The position numbers were made by a program, and so were the translations under genes. Positions 58,148-64,000 of a stretch of 64,000 bases of DNA are shown here, piece by piece. The DNA comes from Mycolicibacterium sp. S2-37 (lineage in GTDB: Bacteria; Actinomycetota; Actinomycetes; Mycobacteriales; Mycobacteriaceae). The notes below the pieces were generated by a model. That model made no database searches. It worked only from the letters and a program-made list of their open reading frames with translations, and was not told where the DNA came from. The stretch's first letter is position 1. Each line of letters starts with the position of its first letter. The stretch lies in assembly GCF_017352375.1 (NCBI RefSeq), contig NZ_JAFEVR010000004.1:372001-436000 (forward strand), given 5' to 3'.

Positions 58148-58552
58148 TCACCCCGTCTTCCCTGCGTTCGGGTTAGTCATCTGCCGGACAGATGCCAGCC
58201 GGCCCTTCTTCTCACTGCCCTTTCGCAGAGTCGCGAGGATCTCAGCGAGATTCTTGGCCGCTCCGGGGTGTTGTGCCACCGCGACCGTGTTATCGAGCAG
58301 ACGAGCGAGCGTAAGGGCGATCTGGTACATGCCCGGCCGGGCGATGGCCTGCGGCACACCCTCCAGCTCATCCATCACCCCCTGTTCGTTGGGGCCGATC
58401 TCTCTGGGCGCCTCCCCCGCCGGCAGCGGGGTCACATTGTCGACGCCGTGGCGCCGGCTCTTCCGGTAATTGGCCTCGGCGAGCTTGCAGTCGTCGCAGC
58501 GACAGCCTTCGTTGTACTTCGATCGGGTTCCGTGGCGAGCAGCCATGGTCAT
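58148..58552 (-). CDS. terS: Terminase small subunit-like protein (134 aa)
   Basis: MTMAARHGTRSKYNEGCRCD begins with a basic Cys-rich motif (CRCDDC) common in actinophage TerS-like proteins, followed by a helical part MYQIALTLARLLDNTVAVAQ and AKNLAEILATLRKG. AGGAGG ribosome site. It is separated from the large subunit by a plus-strand gene and three tRNAs. The call rests on pattern and place. Confidence 0.68.
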   Translation of the reverse strand: MTMAARHGTRSKYNEGCRCDDCKLAEANYRKSRRHGVDNVTPLPAGEAPREIGPNEQGVMDELEGVPQAIARPGMYQIALTLARLLDNTVAVAQHPGAAKNLAEILATLRKGSEKKGRLASVRQMTNPNAGKTG

Positions 58553-58875
58553 GCGCCTCCTTGGGCGTTGTGGGTTGGGTGGGTTGCTCCACCGCCGGCC
58601 TCGATAAGGGCCCAGGGGCGGGGAGCGAAAAGCGTTGGAGCAGTGGGGGTTTGAGTACGGCTCGCAGACGCGAAAACCGTTGATACGCAGGGATTTTGGG
58701 GCTCCCACGCGCATTACCGCCGATTCTGACGGTATCGGAGAAATTACGGTCAATCAGGGGTTATGCCGAAGAATCTTCGGCCATAGCGTGGGTTACTCGA
58801 AGAAGCTCTGGGAGAAAATCCGGCGACAGATGTCGCCGCCAGTAAACTCGAACAGACTTTCGACCCCCCCACCCC

Positions 58876-58904
58876 TTGACACGTGGCGCGGGGTGTGGTA
58901 TGCG
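58876..58904 (+). promoter_or_regulatory. Candidate plus-strand promoter
   Basis: TTGACA (58876-58881), 17 bases, then TATGCG (58899-58904). The -35 is followed by CGTGG, partly like the operator half-site at 58938. Weaker -10 than the next promoter. Confidence 0.45.
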
Positions 58905-58937
58905 AGGGCAGCTGTCAAAGACTCTCAGAGTATTCTT

Positions 58938-58977
58938 AGCCCTAGGTGTTGACACCTAGGGCTGCGCATGGCATGAT
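58938..58977 (+). promoter_or_regulatory. Operator-promoter 1 of the early block
   Basis: A perfect palindrome with 12-base arms around a central TG (58938-58963; core arms CCTAGGTGT and ACACCTAGG). It contains the -35 box TTGACA (58949-58954). The -10 CATGAT (58972-58977) follows after 17 bases and the first gene starts at 59014. A repressor bound here would cover the -35 completely. Confidence 0.82.
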
Positions 58978-59013
58978 TGTCTTATCAGCAAGGGAACAGG
59001 AAAGGGCAAGGCA

Positions 59014-59424
59014 ATGAGTGACTTTGACGTGGAACCGGCCGATCTTGGCTATGGCGATGAGGCCTACACGCCGATGACTTCCGACGACATCATCGAGTTT
59101 CGTCGGCAAGGCGTAGACATCCCCGATGACGTGGCAGACGCCGTTGCCGCGCGTGAGCCTATAACCCCTAATCGGCCGACTGCCCGTGAGCACATGGCAG
59201 AGATTGCCGCCGCGCACGGATGGACGCAGATGGTAGACCGTGCTGACGCTGCCTACGTCGACCGGTACGACCGGGGCGGCGAGTCCGTCGGCTACGTGTG
59301 GAACACGGCTGGCACGGCGGCGCTGGTTGTGATCAGCACGGCGGCCGACGGCACCATGACGAGCCACGATCACCCGTTGGGACTCATCGAGACCCGCGAG
59401 ATTCTGGAATCGCCTGCCAACTAG
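59014..59424 (+). CDS. Early protein (136 aa)
   Basis: MSDFDVEPADLGYGDEAYTP, acidic, then REHMAEIAAAHGWTQMVDRA and a beta part DRYDRGGESVGYVWNT. First gene of the plus-strand block, with leader GGGCAAGGCA before ATG. Function unknown. Confidence 0.75.
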   Translation: MSDFDVEPADLGYGDEAYTPMTSDDIIEFRRQGVDIPDDVADAVAAREPITPNRPTAREHMAEIAAAHGWTQMVDRADAAYVDRYDRGGESVGYVWNTAGTAALVVISTAADGTMTSHDHPLGLIETREILESPAN

Positions 59425-59431
59425 CACTACG

Positions 59432-59465
59432 GCCGGTCAGGGGAACTAGGTCAAACGCTACCGGC
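59432..59465 (+). repeat. Conserved stem-loop, copy 1
   Basis: Arms GCCGGT (59432-59437) and ACCGGC (59460-59465), inner paired AG/CT with a bulge, and a loop region AGGGGAACTAGGTCAA that is identical to the second copy at 60444-60475. It follows the first early gene immediately. Confidence 0.6.
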
Positions 59466-59475
59466 GCTACCCAGA

Positions 59476-59500
59476 CTTCCCCCGCACGGAGCGGGGGAAG
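59476..59500 (+). repeat. GC-rich hairpin before the 28-residue peptide gene
   Basis: CTTCCCCCGC and GCGGGGGAAG pair perfectly around ACGGA. No U run follows, so it is more likely an RNA stability or attenuation element than a terminator. It lies 18 bases before ATG 59518. Confidence 0.5.
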
Positions 59501-59517
59501 GGAAGGGAGACAAGGCG

Positions 59518-59604
59518 ATGATCGAATTACAGGTAATCGCCCTGTTGCTGGCACTACCAGGAGCGGTGTGGGCAGTCGTTGAACTGCTCCGCTACCTCCG
59601 GTAG
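59518..59604 (+). CDS. 28-residue membrane peptide
   Basis: MIELQVIALLLALPGAVWAV then VELLRYLR. One short membrane helix. GGGAGACAAGGCG precedes the ATG. Bounded by hairpins on both sides. Confidence 0.55.
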   Translation: MIELQVIALLLALPGAVWAVVELLRYLR

Positions 59605-59611
59605 ACCGGCG

Positions 59612-59643
59612 CCCGTCCCGTCTGTTACCGCAGGCGGGGCGGG
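59612..59643 (+). terminator. Terminator-like hairpin
   Basis: A 13-pair stem with two G-U pairs (CCCGTCCCGTCTG with CAGGCGGGGCGGG), then TCTCCTCTCCCGATTCT. It follows the membrane peptide gene by 7 bases. Confidence 0.55.
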
Positions 59644-59704
59644 TCTCCTCTCCCGATTCTAGTACAGACATGACGCGTTGGTCCACTACCAGAGAGGCAA
59701 GGCA

Positions 59705-60328
59705 ATGCACGCGAACTACACCATCGTTGACAGGGACGCTCATCCCGATCTGATGGGACACGAGGACTCGGCGTTTGCCGAGGTGTCACCGGCCAAGGGT
59801 GCCCGCGTGACGGGGACGTGGCGAGTGGCAATGTCGTCGCACACGGTGGACGAGTACCGCGGCGACCAGCGCGTCAAAGAGACGTATCCGTCCGTCTACT
59901 TCGACACGGCACCGTCGCACGTCGAACCGGGGACTAACCGTACGGTCTACGTGGACGGCGGAGCGTCGAAACCGTCGCACACGGTCAACGGCGTCGAGTA
60001 CGGCTCACAGATGATCTACGTCGAGTTCTACCTGGTGACGCCATGGCGCGACGAGCGCGGCTATACGCGGGTCACGGTCAGTGGGCAGGACTATCACCTT
60101 CTCGCCCGGTCAGTCATGGACGCCTACACAGACGCAGCGCGCAAGGCGGTTGATGAGACCGCCGTCGCTATCGCTGCGGAGTTCGTCACGGATGAGCGCT
60201 GGCTGGCCTACCGCATTGCCCGCGCTGTCGATGCCCACGTGTCTGCCGTCAAGGAACGCGACGATGCACAGGCCAAGGTGGACAAGGCGTTCGCGGCGCT
60301 GCAAGCGCTGAGGCAGGGGCGCGCATGA
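59705..60328 (+). CDS. Early protein (207 aa)
   Basis: MHANYTIVDRDAHPDLMGHE, a beta-rich domain of WRVAMSSHTVDEYRG and QMIYVEFYLVTPWRDERG, and a helical C-terminus ERDDAQAKVDKAFAALQALR. Leader GAGGCAAGGCA before ATG. No family recognised. Confidence 0.75.
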   Translation: MHANYTIVDRDAHPDLMGHEDSAFAEVSPAKGARVTGTWRVAMSSHTVDEYRGDQRVKETYPSVYFDTAPSHVEPGTNRTVYVDGGASKPSHTVNGVEYGSQMIYVEFYLVTPWRDERGYTRVTVSGQDYHLLARSVMDAYTDAARKAVDETAVAIAAEFVTDERWLAYRIARAVDAHVSAVKERDDAQAKVDKAFAALQALRQGRA

Positions 60329-60443
60329 CTTAGCGCACAGACAGAGTTCGACCGGCAACGGAGAACGGCCACGGTGAGGCAAGGCAACTGGGGAGAGGGG
60401 ACGAATCATGTAGCCAACCACACGCACCCTGACGCACAACAGG
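60329..60443 (+). other. Non-coding spacer before stem-loop copy 2
   Basis: No gene is seen. It contains an isolated GGCAAGGCA (about 60379) not followed by a start codon, possibly a relic of a lost small gene. Confidence 0.35.
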
Positions 60444-60475
60444 CCCGGTAGGGGAACTAGGTCAACCCTACCGGG
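60444..60475 (+). repeat. Conserved stem-loop, copy 2
   Basis: CCCGGTAGGG (60444-60453) pairs perfectly with CCCTACCGGG (60466-60475) around the 12-base loop GAACTAGGTCAA. The loop and flanking AGGG match copy 1 exactly while the stems differ but still pair, as in a structured RNA. Confidence 0.65.
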
Positions 60476-60511
60476 TGCGCAGGAAACAACCACACAACGG
60501 AAGGCAAGGCA

Positions 60512-60607
60512 ATGGATGGACGTTGGCAACTGATCTGCCACCTGTTCCGGGTCGAGTGGGAACGGGTCAAGATGCAGGCGCGCACGGAGAGGCAGCGCAA
60601 TGCGTAA
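60512..60607 (+). CDS. 31-residue basic peptide
   Basis: MDGRWQLICHLFRVEWERVK then MQARTERQRNA. Amphipathic helix. Leader GGAAGGCAAGGCA. Overlaps the next gene by 8 bases. Confidence 0.5.
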   Translation: MDGRWQLICHLFRVEWERVKMQARTERQRNA

Positions 60608-60896
60608 GGCAGCGTTGGCGCTGATCGGCGCTGAGGTCGTCGTGGCAGCGAGTTTCGCGGTCGCTGGCCTGGTGGGTCTGGAACAGGCGACGGCGTACGC
60701 ACAGCCGACCATCACCGAAGATGATCCGCAATGGGACTGTCGCACCATGGGCGCGCTTGATTGCGGCCCGGGCAACGCGAACGGGTACGCGGCGGGGTGC
60801 TACCTGGACGCCGAACTGGTGGCGCCATGGCCCTGTCATATTGAGTTCGACGCGGCCGGCATCGCACACGTTTTCACAGATCCAGTAGTGCTCTAG
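60600..60896 (+). CDS. Secreted Cys-containing protein (98 aa)
   Basis: MRKAALALIGAEVVVAASFA then VAGLVGLEQATAYAQP is a signal peptide with cleavage expected after AYA. The mature part has four Cys (DCRTMGALDCGPGNANGYAA, GCYLDAELVAPWPC), probably two disulfides. Exported small phage proteins may alter the cell envelope; function unknown. Confidence 0.72.
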   Translation: MRKAALALIGAEVVVAASFAVAGLVGLEQATAYAQPTITEDDPQWDCRTMGALDCGPGNANGYAAGCYLDAELVAPWPCHIEFDAAGIAHVFTDPVVL

Positions 60897-60928
60897 TCGT
60901 TGACACATAGGGATTAACCGGGTAAGCT
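60893..60928 (+). promoter_or_regulatory. Operator-promoter 3 (degenerate)
   Basis: CTAGTCGT-TG-ACACATAG (60893-60910) is a weakened version of the operator. It contains TTGACA (60900-60905), and TAAGCT (60923-60928) lies 17 bases on. It begins inside the stop codon region of the secreted protein gene and precedes the peptide gene at 60962. Confidence 0.7.
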
Positions 60929-60961
60929 AAAGGGCATAAGGCAGACCGGAGGGAGACGGAA

Positions 60962-61042
60962 ATGACCGCAACATTGATCACCAGCGCAGCGGCAATCGGT
61001 CTCGCTTGGTTCGGTATCGCCCTCGACACCATCACTCACTGA
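60962..61042 (+). CDS. 26-residue membrane peptide
   Basis: MTATLITSAAAIGLAWFGIA then LDTITH. One membrane helix. GGAGGGAGACGGAA gives a strong ribosome site. First gene after operator-promoter 3. Confidence 0.58.
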   Translation: MTATLITSAAAIGLAWFGIALDTITH

Positions 61043-61053
61043 GAGGCAAGGCA

Positions 61054-61362
61054 ATGGCCGACGACATGACCACCATCACCGACTACCCGCCGTTCTCCCC
61101 CGGCTACTCGGTGACTATGCGGCAGGACAAGCGCACTGGCGAATATCTCGCCGTCGTATCGACCGCGTACCGCAACGACCGGACCGACGCCCGCTACTAC
61201 ATGGCGATTGGCGAGTCGGATGGATGCTGGGCGGAACTGTCACCGGACTACGTCGCCCGGCGCACGGTCACCGTTTCGACGTTCCCTACGTGGCTCAAAC
61301 GCCGATTCGATCAGTCGATGGGCTACGAAATGCGTCACGCTTCACGCGTCTACGGACGCTGA
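61054..61362 (+). CDS. Early protein (102 aa)
   Basis: MADDMTTITDYPPFSPGYSV with YLAVVSTAYRNDRTDARYYM, beta-rich, ending basic. Leader GAGGCAAGGCA before ATG. Function unknown. Confidence 0.72.
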   Translation: MADDMTTITDYPPFSPGYSVTMRQDKRTGEYLAVVSTAYRNDRTDARYYMAIGESDGCWAELSPDYVARRTVTVSTFPTWLKRRFDQSMGYEMRHASRVYGR

Positions 61363-61381
61363 CCGGTTAAGGAGTAGAGCA

Positions 61382-61576
61382 ATGAAGATCACGACCGCAA
61401 TCAATGAGGCCAAGAACGACCTCGACCACGCCAGCGGTGAGCTGCAACGGCTGGAACTGCTGTTGCAGGAGCAGTTCGTAAACAGTGACGCGATCCTGGT
61501 CACCGACTACGAGCGGATCATGGAAACACTCAGTGTCGCAGCAAGCAAGGTGAAGCGCGTTCGCGCCTCACTCTGA
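61382..61576 (+). CDS. Small coiled-coil protein (64 aa)
   Basis: MKITTAINEAKNDLDHASGE, then LQRLELLLQEQFVNSD and IMETLSVAASKVKRV: a helical hairpin. AAGGAGTAGAGCA precedes the ATG. Confidence 0.7.
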   Translation: MKITTAINEAKNDLDHASGELQRLELLLQEQFVNSDAILVTDYERIMETLSVAASKVKRVRASL

Positions 61577-61592
61577 CCAGGGAGGAAATGTC

Positions 61593-61730
61593 ATGTCCAG
61601 CAACGCAAATCAGCACAAGCCCACCAAGCGCCGCGGTATCCGTAATGCGCTCAATGCGCGGGAGTTCGCGGCTGAGGCCAGTGCCTACCGGCGCAACGGC
61701 CGCAGCGCACGACGTGCGGAGGTCTGGTGA
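61593..61730 (+). CDS. Small basic protein (45 aa)
   Basis: MSSNANQHKPTKRRGIRNAL, then ARE..AEASAYRRNGRSARRAEVW. Strongly basic, possibly nucleic-acid binding. GGGAGGAAATGTC lies before ATG; an in-between ATG at 61588 opens a different frame. The stop shares a base with the next start. Confidence 0.62.
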   Translation: MSSNANQHKPTKRRGIRNALNAREFAAEASAYRRNGRSARRAEVW

Positions 61731-62302
61731 TGACCAGCATCTACAGGAGTCAGAAGGTATGGCTCAAGGACGACGACGGCGCGGGCAATCCCCCGTTCAT
61801 CGTGACCGAGGTGGAGCAGGTGGGCGACAAGCTGAATCTCACCCTCCAGCAGATCAGCACCGAGACCGGCGCAGCTGTCGGCATCCCCGTCGAGTGCACC
61901 AGTAACGACGTGCTCACGGAGCCACCGGACACGCCACACACGCGGGCACAGTCACCCATCCACATCGAAGTGGTCCACATGCGAGACCCGGACGGCTACG
62001 ACGAACCGACGTTCTACGTCAACGGCCAGCCGGTCGATGAGTTGTCCAATGTGCGTGTCACGTTCTACTCCATCGACTGCGGTAGAGGCGTGGAGTTCTC
62101 CGAACTGGTAGAGAGTGCGCGCTACGACTACAACAACGCCTCACCGCGCGTGTGGAATGAGCTGGCTGAGTTCTACGCCGATCCGGCCGGTGGCAAGTAC
62201 ATCGACGGCGAGCCGAAGCAATGGCCGGATGACGATGACGACTGGGTCAGCCACCTGGACGAGGGCGAGGATTCGCCATATTGGGCGACTGTGCTGGGAT
62301 GA
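61730..62302 (+). CDS. Early protein (190 aa)
   Basis: MTSIYRSQKVWLKDDDGAGN, beta-rich, with EVVHMRDPDGYDEPTFYVNG and an acidic end PDDDDDWVSHLDEGED. No family recognised. Overlaps the regulator gene by 4 bases. Confidence 0.75.
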   Translation: MTSIYRSQKVWLKDDDGAGNPPFIVTEVEQVGDKLNLTLQQISTETGAAVGIPVECTSNDVLTEPPDTPHTRAQSPIHIEVVHMRDPDGYDEPTFYVNGQPVDELSNVRVTFYSIDCGRGVEFSELVESARYDYNNASPRVWNELAEFYADPAGGKYIDGEPKQWPDDDDDWVSHLDEGEDSPYWATVLG

Positions 62303-62733
62303 CGGCGCCCGCACGGGGCAAGATGAGGACTGTGAATGAACCAACCGAGAAGCAATGCTCATCATGCAGGCAAACCAAGCCGCTGGATGAGTTCTACTCA
62401 GCGGCGACCGGGAAGTATGGCCGTAAGAGTATCTGCAAGACGTGCACCCTGGACAAGCAGCGCGGCACGTCGAAAGTCCAGCGGTCAGGACCTCCCCCAG
62501 TGGACCTGAAAGCCATCCGCAACGCCGCGGGCATGTCTCTGTGGGATATGGCGCGTGCCCTCGGCATGACAGCACGCAGCGGCGACGTCAACGTGTCGCA
62601 GATCGAGAAGCGGAAAGACTGGAAGCTGTCATCACTGCTGAACTACTTCCGGGCGGCCGGCGCAGAGGCGGAGCTGGTCGTGACGGTGCGGGGAAAGACG
62701 TTGAGATTCAATCTTCTAGGTGTTGACACCTAG
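62299..62733 (+). CDS. Zinc-ribbon plus XRE-type HTH regulator (144 aa)
   Basis: Residues 20-50 hold QCSSCRQTKPLDEFYSA and SICKTC, a zinc ribbon of the type seen next to phage HNH enzymes. From about residue 75, IRNAAGMSLWDMARALGM and VNVSQIEKRKDWKLSSLLNY form an XRE/Cro-like HTH, followed by a short beta end VTVRGKTLRF. Its last codons (LGVDT-stop) are the second operator, so the gene's end and the next promoter are the same DNA. A candidate for controlling the block, but not clearly the lysogenic repressor. Confidence 0.75.
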   Translation: MTAPARGKMRTVNEPTEKQCSSCRQTKPLDEFYSAATGKYGRKSICKTCTLDKQRGTSKVQRSGPPPVDLKAIRNAAGMSLWDMARALGMTARSGDVNVSQIEKRKDWKLSSLLNYFRAAGAEAELVVTVRGKTLRFNLLGVDT

Positions 62734-62751
62734 GGTCGACTGTACTAGACT
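62716..62751 (+). promoter_or_regulatory. Operator-promoter 2
   Basis: CTAGGTGT-TG-ACACCTAG (62716-62733) repeats the core of operator 1. TTGACA (62723-62728), 17 bases, TAGACT (62746-62751). It lies entirely inside the 3' end of the regulator gene (the palindrome ends on its stop codon TAG) and drives the gene at 62786. Confidence 0.82.
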
Positions 62752-62785
62752 CAGGACATAAGCAAGAGCAACCGAAAGGGAAGCA

Positions 62786-63310
62786 ATGACCATCACCAAG
62801 ATCGTTGAACGGGAAGCGCCTAACGGCGACTTCTACCGCATTGAGGTTGAGTTGCGACAGGATGACTCGAACCTCTCTGACGGATTCGCCGTCACCACAC
62901 TCGTCTACGAGAAGCGCGGCAACCGGTCGGGACGGTCGCGGTACAACGCCGGTCGGGACGCGGACGGTGGCGGAGCGGCGCACGACGCGATCCTCAAGGT
63001 GGCGCCGGAATTGGCGCCCGTGGTCGCGGTCCATCTGGCCGACCCCGATGGGGTGCCCATGCACGCGGTGGCGAACGGCTGGTACTTCTACAGCGGCGAG
63101 GGTGAGGACTACGAGCGGCGGCACTACGGACAGGACTACATCGACCGGCAGGGCACGCGACGTGAGCGGGCAGCGCGTGCGCTACACATCCCCGCCGACG
63201 AACTGCCGGAAGGAATGACCAAAGAGCAGTTCACCGCGTTCGCCGAGTCGCTGCGCCCGCGATGGGCGGACATGGCAGCGGCGGCGCGCAAGATCATCGA
63301 GGGGCTGTGA
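62786..63310 (+). CDS. Early protein (174 aa)
   Basis: MTITKIVEREAPNGDFYRIE, beta-rich, then GWYFYSGEGEDYERRHYGQD and a helical end FAESLRPRWADMAAAARKII. Leader GAAAGGGAAGCA. No family recognised. Confidence 0.75.
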   Translation: MTITKIVEREAPNGDFYRIEVELRQDDSNLSDGFAVTTLVYEKRGNRSGRSRYNAGRDADGGGAAHDAILKVAPELAPVVAVHLADPDGVPMHAVANGWYFYSGEGEDYERRHYGQDYIDRQGTRRERAARALHIPADELPEGMTKEQFTAFAESLRPRWADMAAAARKIIEGL

Positions 63311-63846
63311 TGAACGGCGAACCGGCAGCTTTCGCGGTATTCAAGGGCGATGAGGCGGTGTCGCCGGTCATGTCCCAGCGGCACGCAATCGACTACGCCG
63401 AACGGGAATTCGGCGTGACGCTGCTCGACTTGTACCACGGGACCAGTGAGTACAGAGTCCGGGGCAAGCTGGACGAGCGCGATGAGGCAGCGCGGGCCGA
63501 GCGGCAGGCTAAGCGGGACGCCTCACCGAAGGTCGTTGCCGAGGGTGACGTGATCGTGTTCCCCACGGGTGAGCGACTGCGAGTGTCCAACACACGCGGC
63601 ACGTACCACGGCAGGCAGCAGGTGCAGACCACGACCGGTGGCAGCTTCCATTGGATGAGCACGGGCGGCATGTCCTACTCCGGTGGCCTGCTCTCCCCCA
63701 TCAATGGCGACACACTCAGGCCGACCGACGAGACCGCCGAGGTTCCGGCGTGGTTCTTCCACCACGGATTCGCCACGGCACACAACGGCGTTCACACGAC
63801 GGCGCGGGTGCGGGTGTGGCGCACCACGGCCGAGGTGCCGCGGTGA
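63310..63846 (+). CDS. Early protein (178 aa)
   Basis: MNGEPAAFAVFKGDEAVSPV, helical charged middle (ERDEAARAERQAKRDASP), then a beta domain GDVIVFPTGERLRVSNTRGT. The ATG shares a base with the previous stop. Function unknown. Confidence 0.75.
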   Translation: MNGEPAAFAVFKGDEAVSPVMSQRHAIDYAEREFGVTLLDLYHGTSEYRVRGKLDERDEAARAERQAKRDASPKVVAEGDVIVFPTGERLRVSNTRGTYHGRQQVQTTTGGSFHWMSTGGMSYSGGLLSPINGDTLRPTDETAEVPAWFFHHGFATAHNGVHTTARVRVWRTTAEVPR

Positions 63847-64000
63847 ACGCCGAGCAGGTCGCCAAGTGCACGGCGCGAGGGATATCGGAAGTGCTGCAAT
63901 CGGTCCCGGCGTCCACACTGGTCGCCGGTGACCAGTTCGTCAAGCCGGGATTCCTGTCCGTCTACACCACCGACGCCGAGGGCTACGCGTCACTGCGGGC
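63843..64000 (+). CDS. Early protein, cut by the window edge
   Basis: GTG at 63843 (GTGA overlap) opens VNAEQVAKCTARGISEVLQS, continuing without a stop to the last base. 52 codons seen. Confidence 0.62.
   Translation, partial: MNAEQVAKCTARGISEVLQSVPASTLVAGDQFVKPGFLSVYTTDAEGYASLR

Larger units (their letters stand above)
58553..59013. other. Divergent regulatory region between late and early genes
   Basis: 461 bases with no convincing gene. It contains several hairpins (GCCGAAG-AATC-TTCGGC near 58770, GGCGACA-GAT-GTCGCC near 58830), a candidate promoter at 58876-58904 and the operator-promoter at 58938-58977. A packaging (cos) site next to the small terminase gene is possible but no overhang can be recognised. 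Confidence 0.55.
6329..64000. mobile_element. Temperate siphovirus prophage (right end outside the window)
   Basis: From the tRNA-Val 3' end onward the content is phage. It includes an excisionase-like gene, lysis genes, tape measure, major tail protein, neck genes, HK97-type capsid, protease, portal, terminase and an early block. Nearly all virion and accessory genes are on minus and the regulatory block on plus. No integrase, repressor or DNA replication gene is visible, so the element continues past 64000. All core virion genes are full length, so the prophage looks intact within the window. Confidence 0.93.

Noticed and set aside
58635..58952. Plus-strand frame of 105 codons between the terminase small subunit and the early genes
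   Set aside because: No ATG/GTG with a ribosome site, and it covers hairpins and promoters; treated as regulatory DNA.
6329..64000. CRISPR array or insertion sequence
   Set aside because: No regularly spaced repeats with unique spacers and no transposase-like gene were seen anywhere in the window.

Overview
The window is GC-rich DNA from an actinobacterium, almost certainly a Mycobacterium/Mycolicibacterium relative. The left 6.3 kb is host chromosome. It carries a YrbE (Mce-type lipid importer) permease pair, a STAS / GAF-SpoIIE-HATPase regulatory pair, a methyltransferase, a zinc-finger/HTH regulator with its own operator pair, and a cluster of four tRNA genes (Val-CAC on minus; Gly-GCC, Cys-GCA and Val-GAC on plus).

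From about 6.33 kb to the right edge the sequence is a tailed temperate phage genome (siphovirus type, HK97-fold head), integrated next to or into tRNA-Val(GAC). The right attachment site, integrase and immunity repressor are not in the window. Layout: 6.3-8.1 kb, probable attL, excisionase-like gene, a terminator-rich non-coding stretch and an Lsr2-family gene with its own promoter. 8.1-21.9 kb, about forty mostly tiny minus-strand genes that nearly all overlap by 1-4 bases. Recognisable ones are a RlaP-like nucleotidyltransferase, an RlmN-like radical SAM enzyme, a nicotinamidase, a Pth2 peptidyl-tRNA hydrolase, an OPRT-like phosphoribosyltransferase, and a YgiC-like ATP-grasp enzyme with a YgiB-like lipoprotein. 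22.2-26.5 kb, a promoter/terminator boundary and the lysis region (LysA, holin, LysB, small membrane proteins, NrdH-like glutaredoxin). 26.5-36.4 kb, small genes and minor tail proteins. 36.4-42.7 kb, tape measure, two-frame tail chaperones and major tail protein. 42.7-45.1 kb, neck genes plus one plus-strand gene. 45.1-51.4 kb, an unusual insertion between capsid and neck genes with fibre-like proteins, three glycosyltransferases and a nucleotide-sugar dehydrogenase. 51.4-58.6 kb, capsid, protease, portal, large terminase, three phage tRNAs and small terminase.

The right 5 kb (59.0-64.0 kb) is a plus-strand block of small unknown genes. It is driven by at least three promoters whose -35 box TTGACA lies inside a palindromic operator. 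One copy of that operator is embedded in the last codons of a zinc-ribbon/HTH regulator gene. Two stem-loops with an identical loop and a recurring GGCAAGGCA-ATG leader also mark this block.

Three themes stand out: (1) RNA and translation upkeep (three tRNAs, Pth2, RlaP-like NTase, RlmN-like enzyme); (2) glycan synthesis embedded among virion genes; (3) the YgiB/YgiC-like pair, normally a bacterial chromosomal partnership, carried by a phage.
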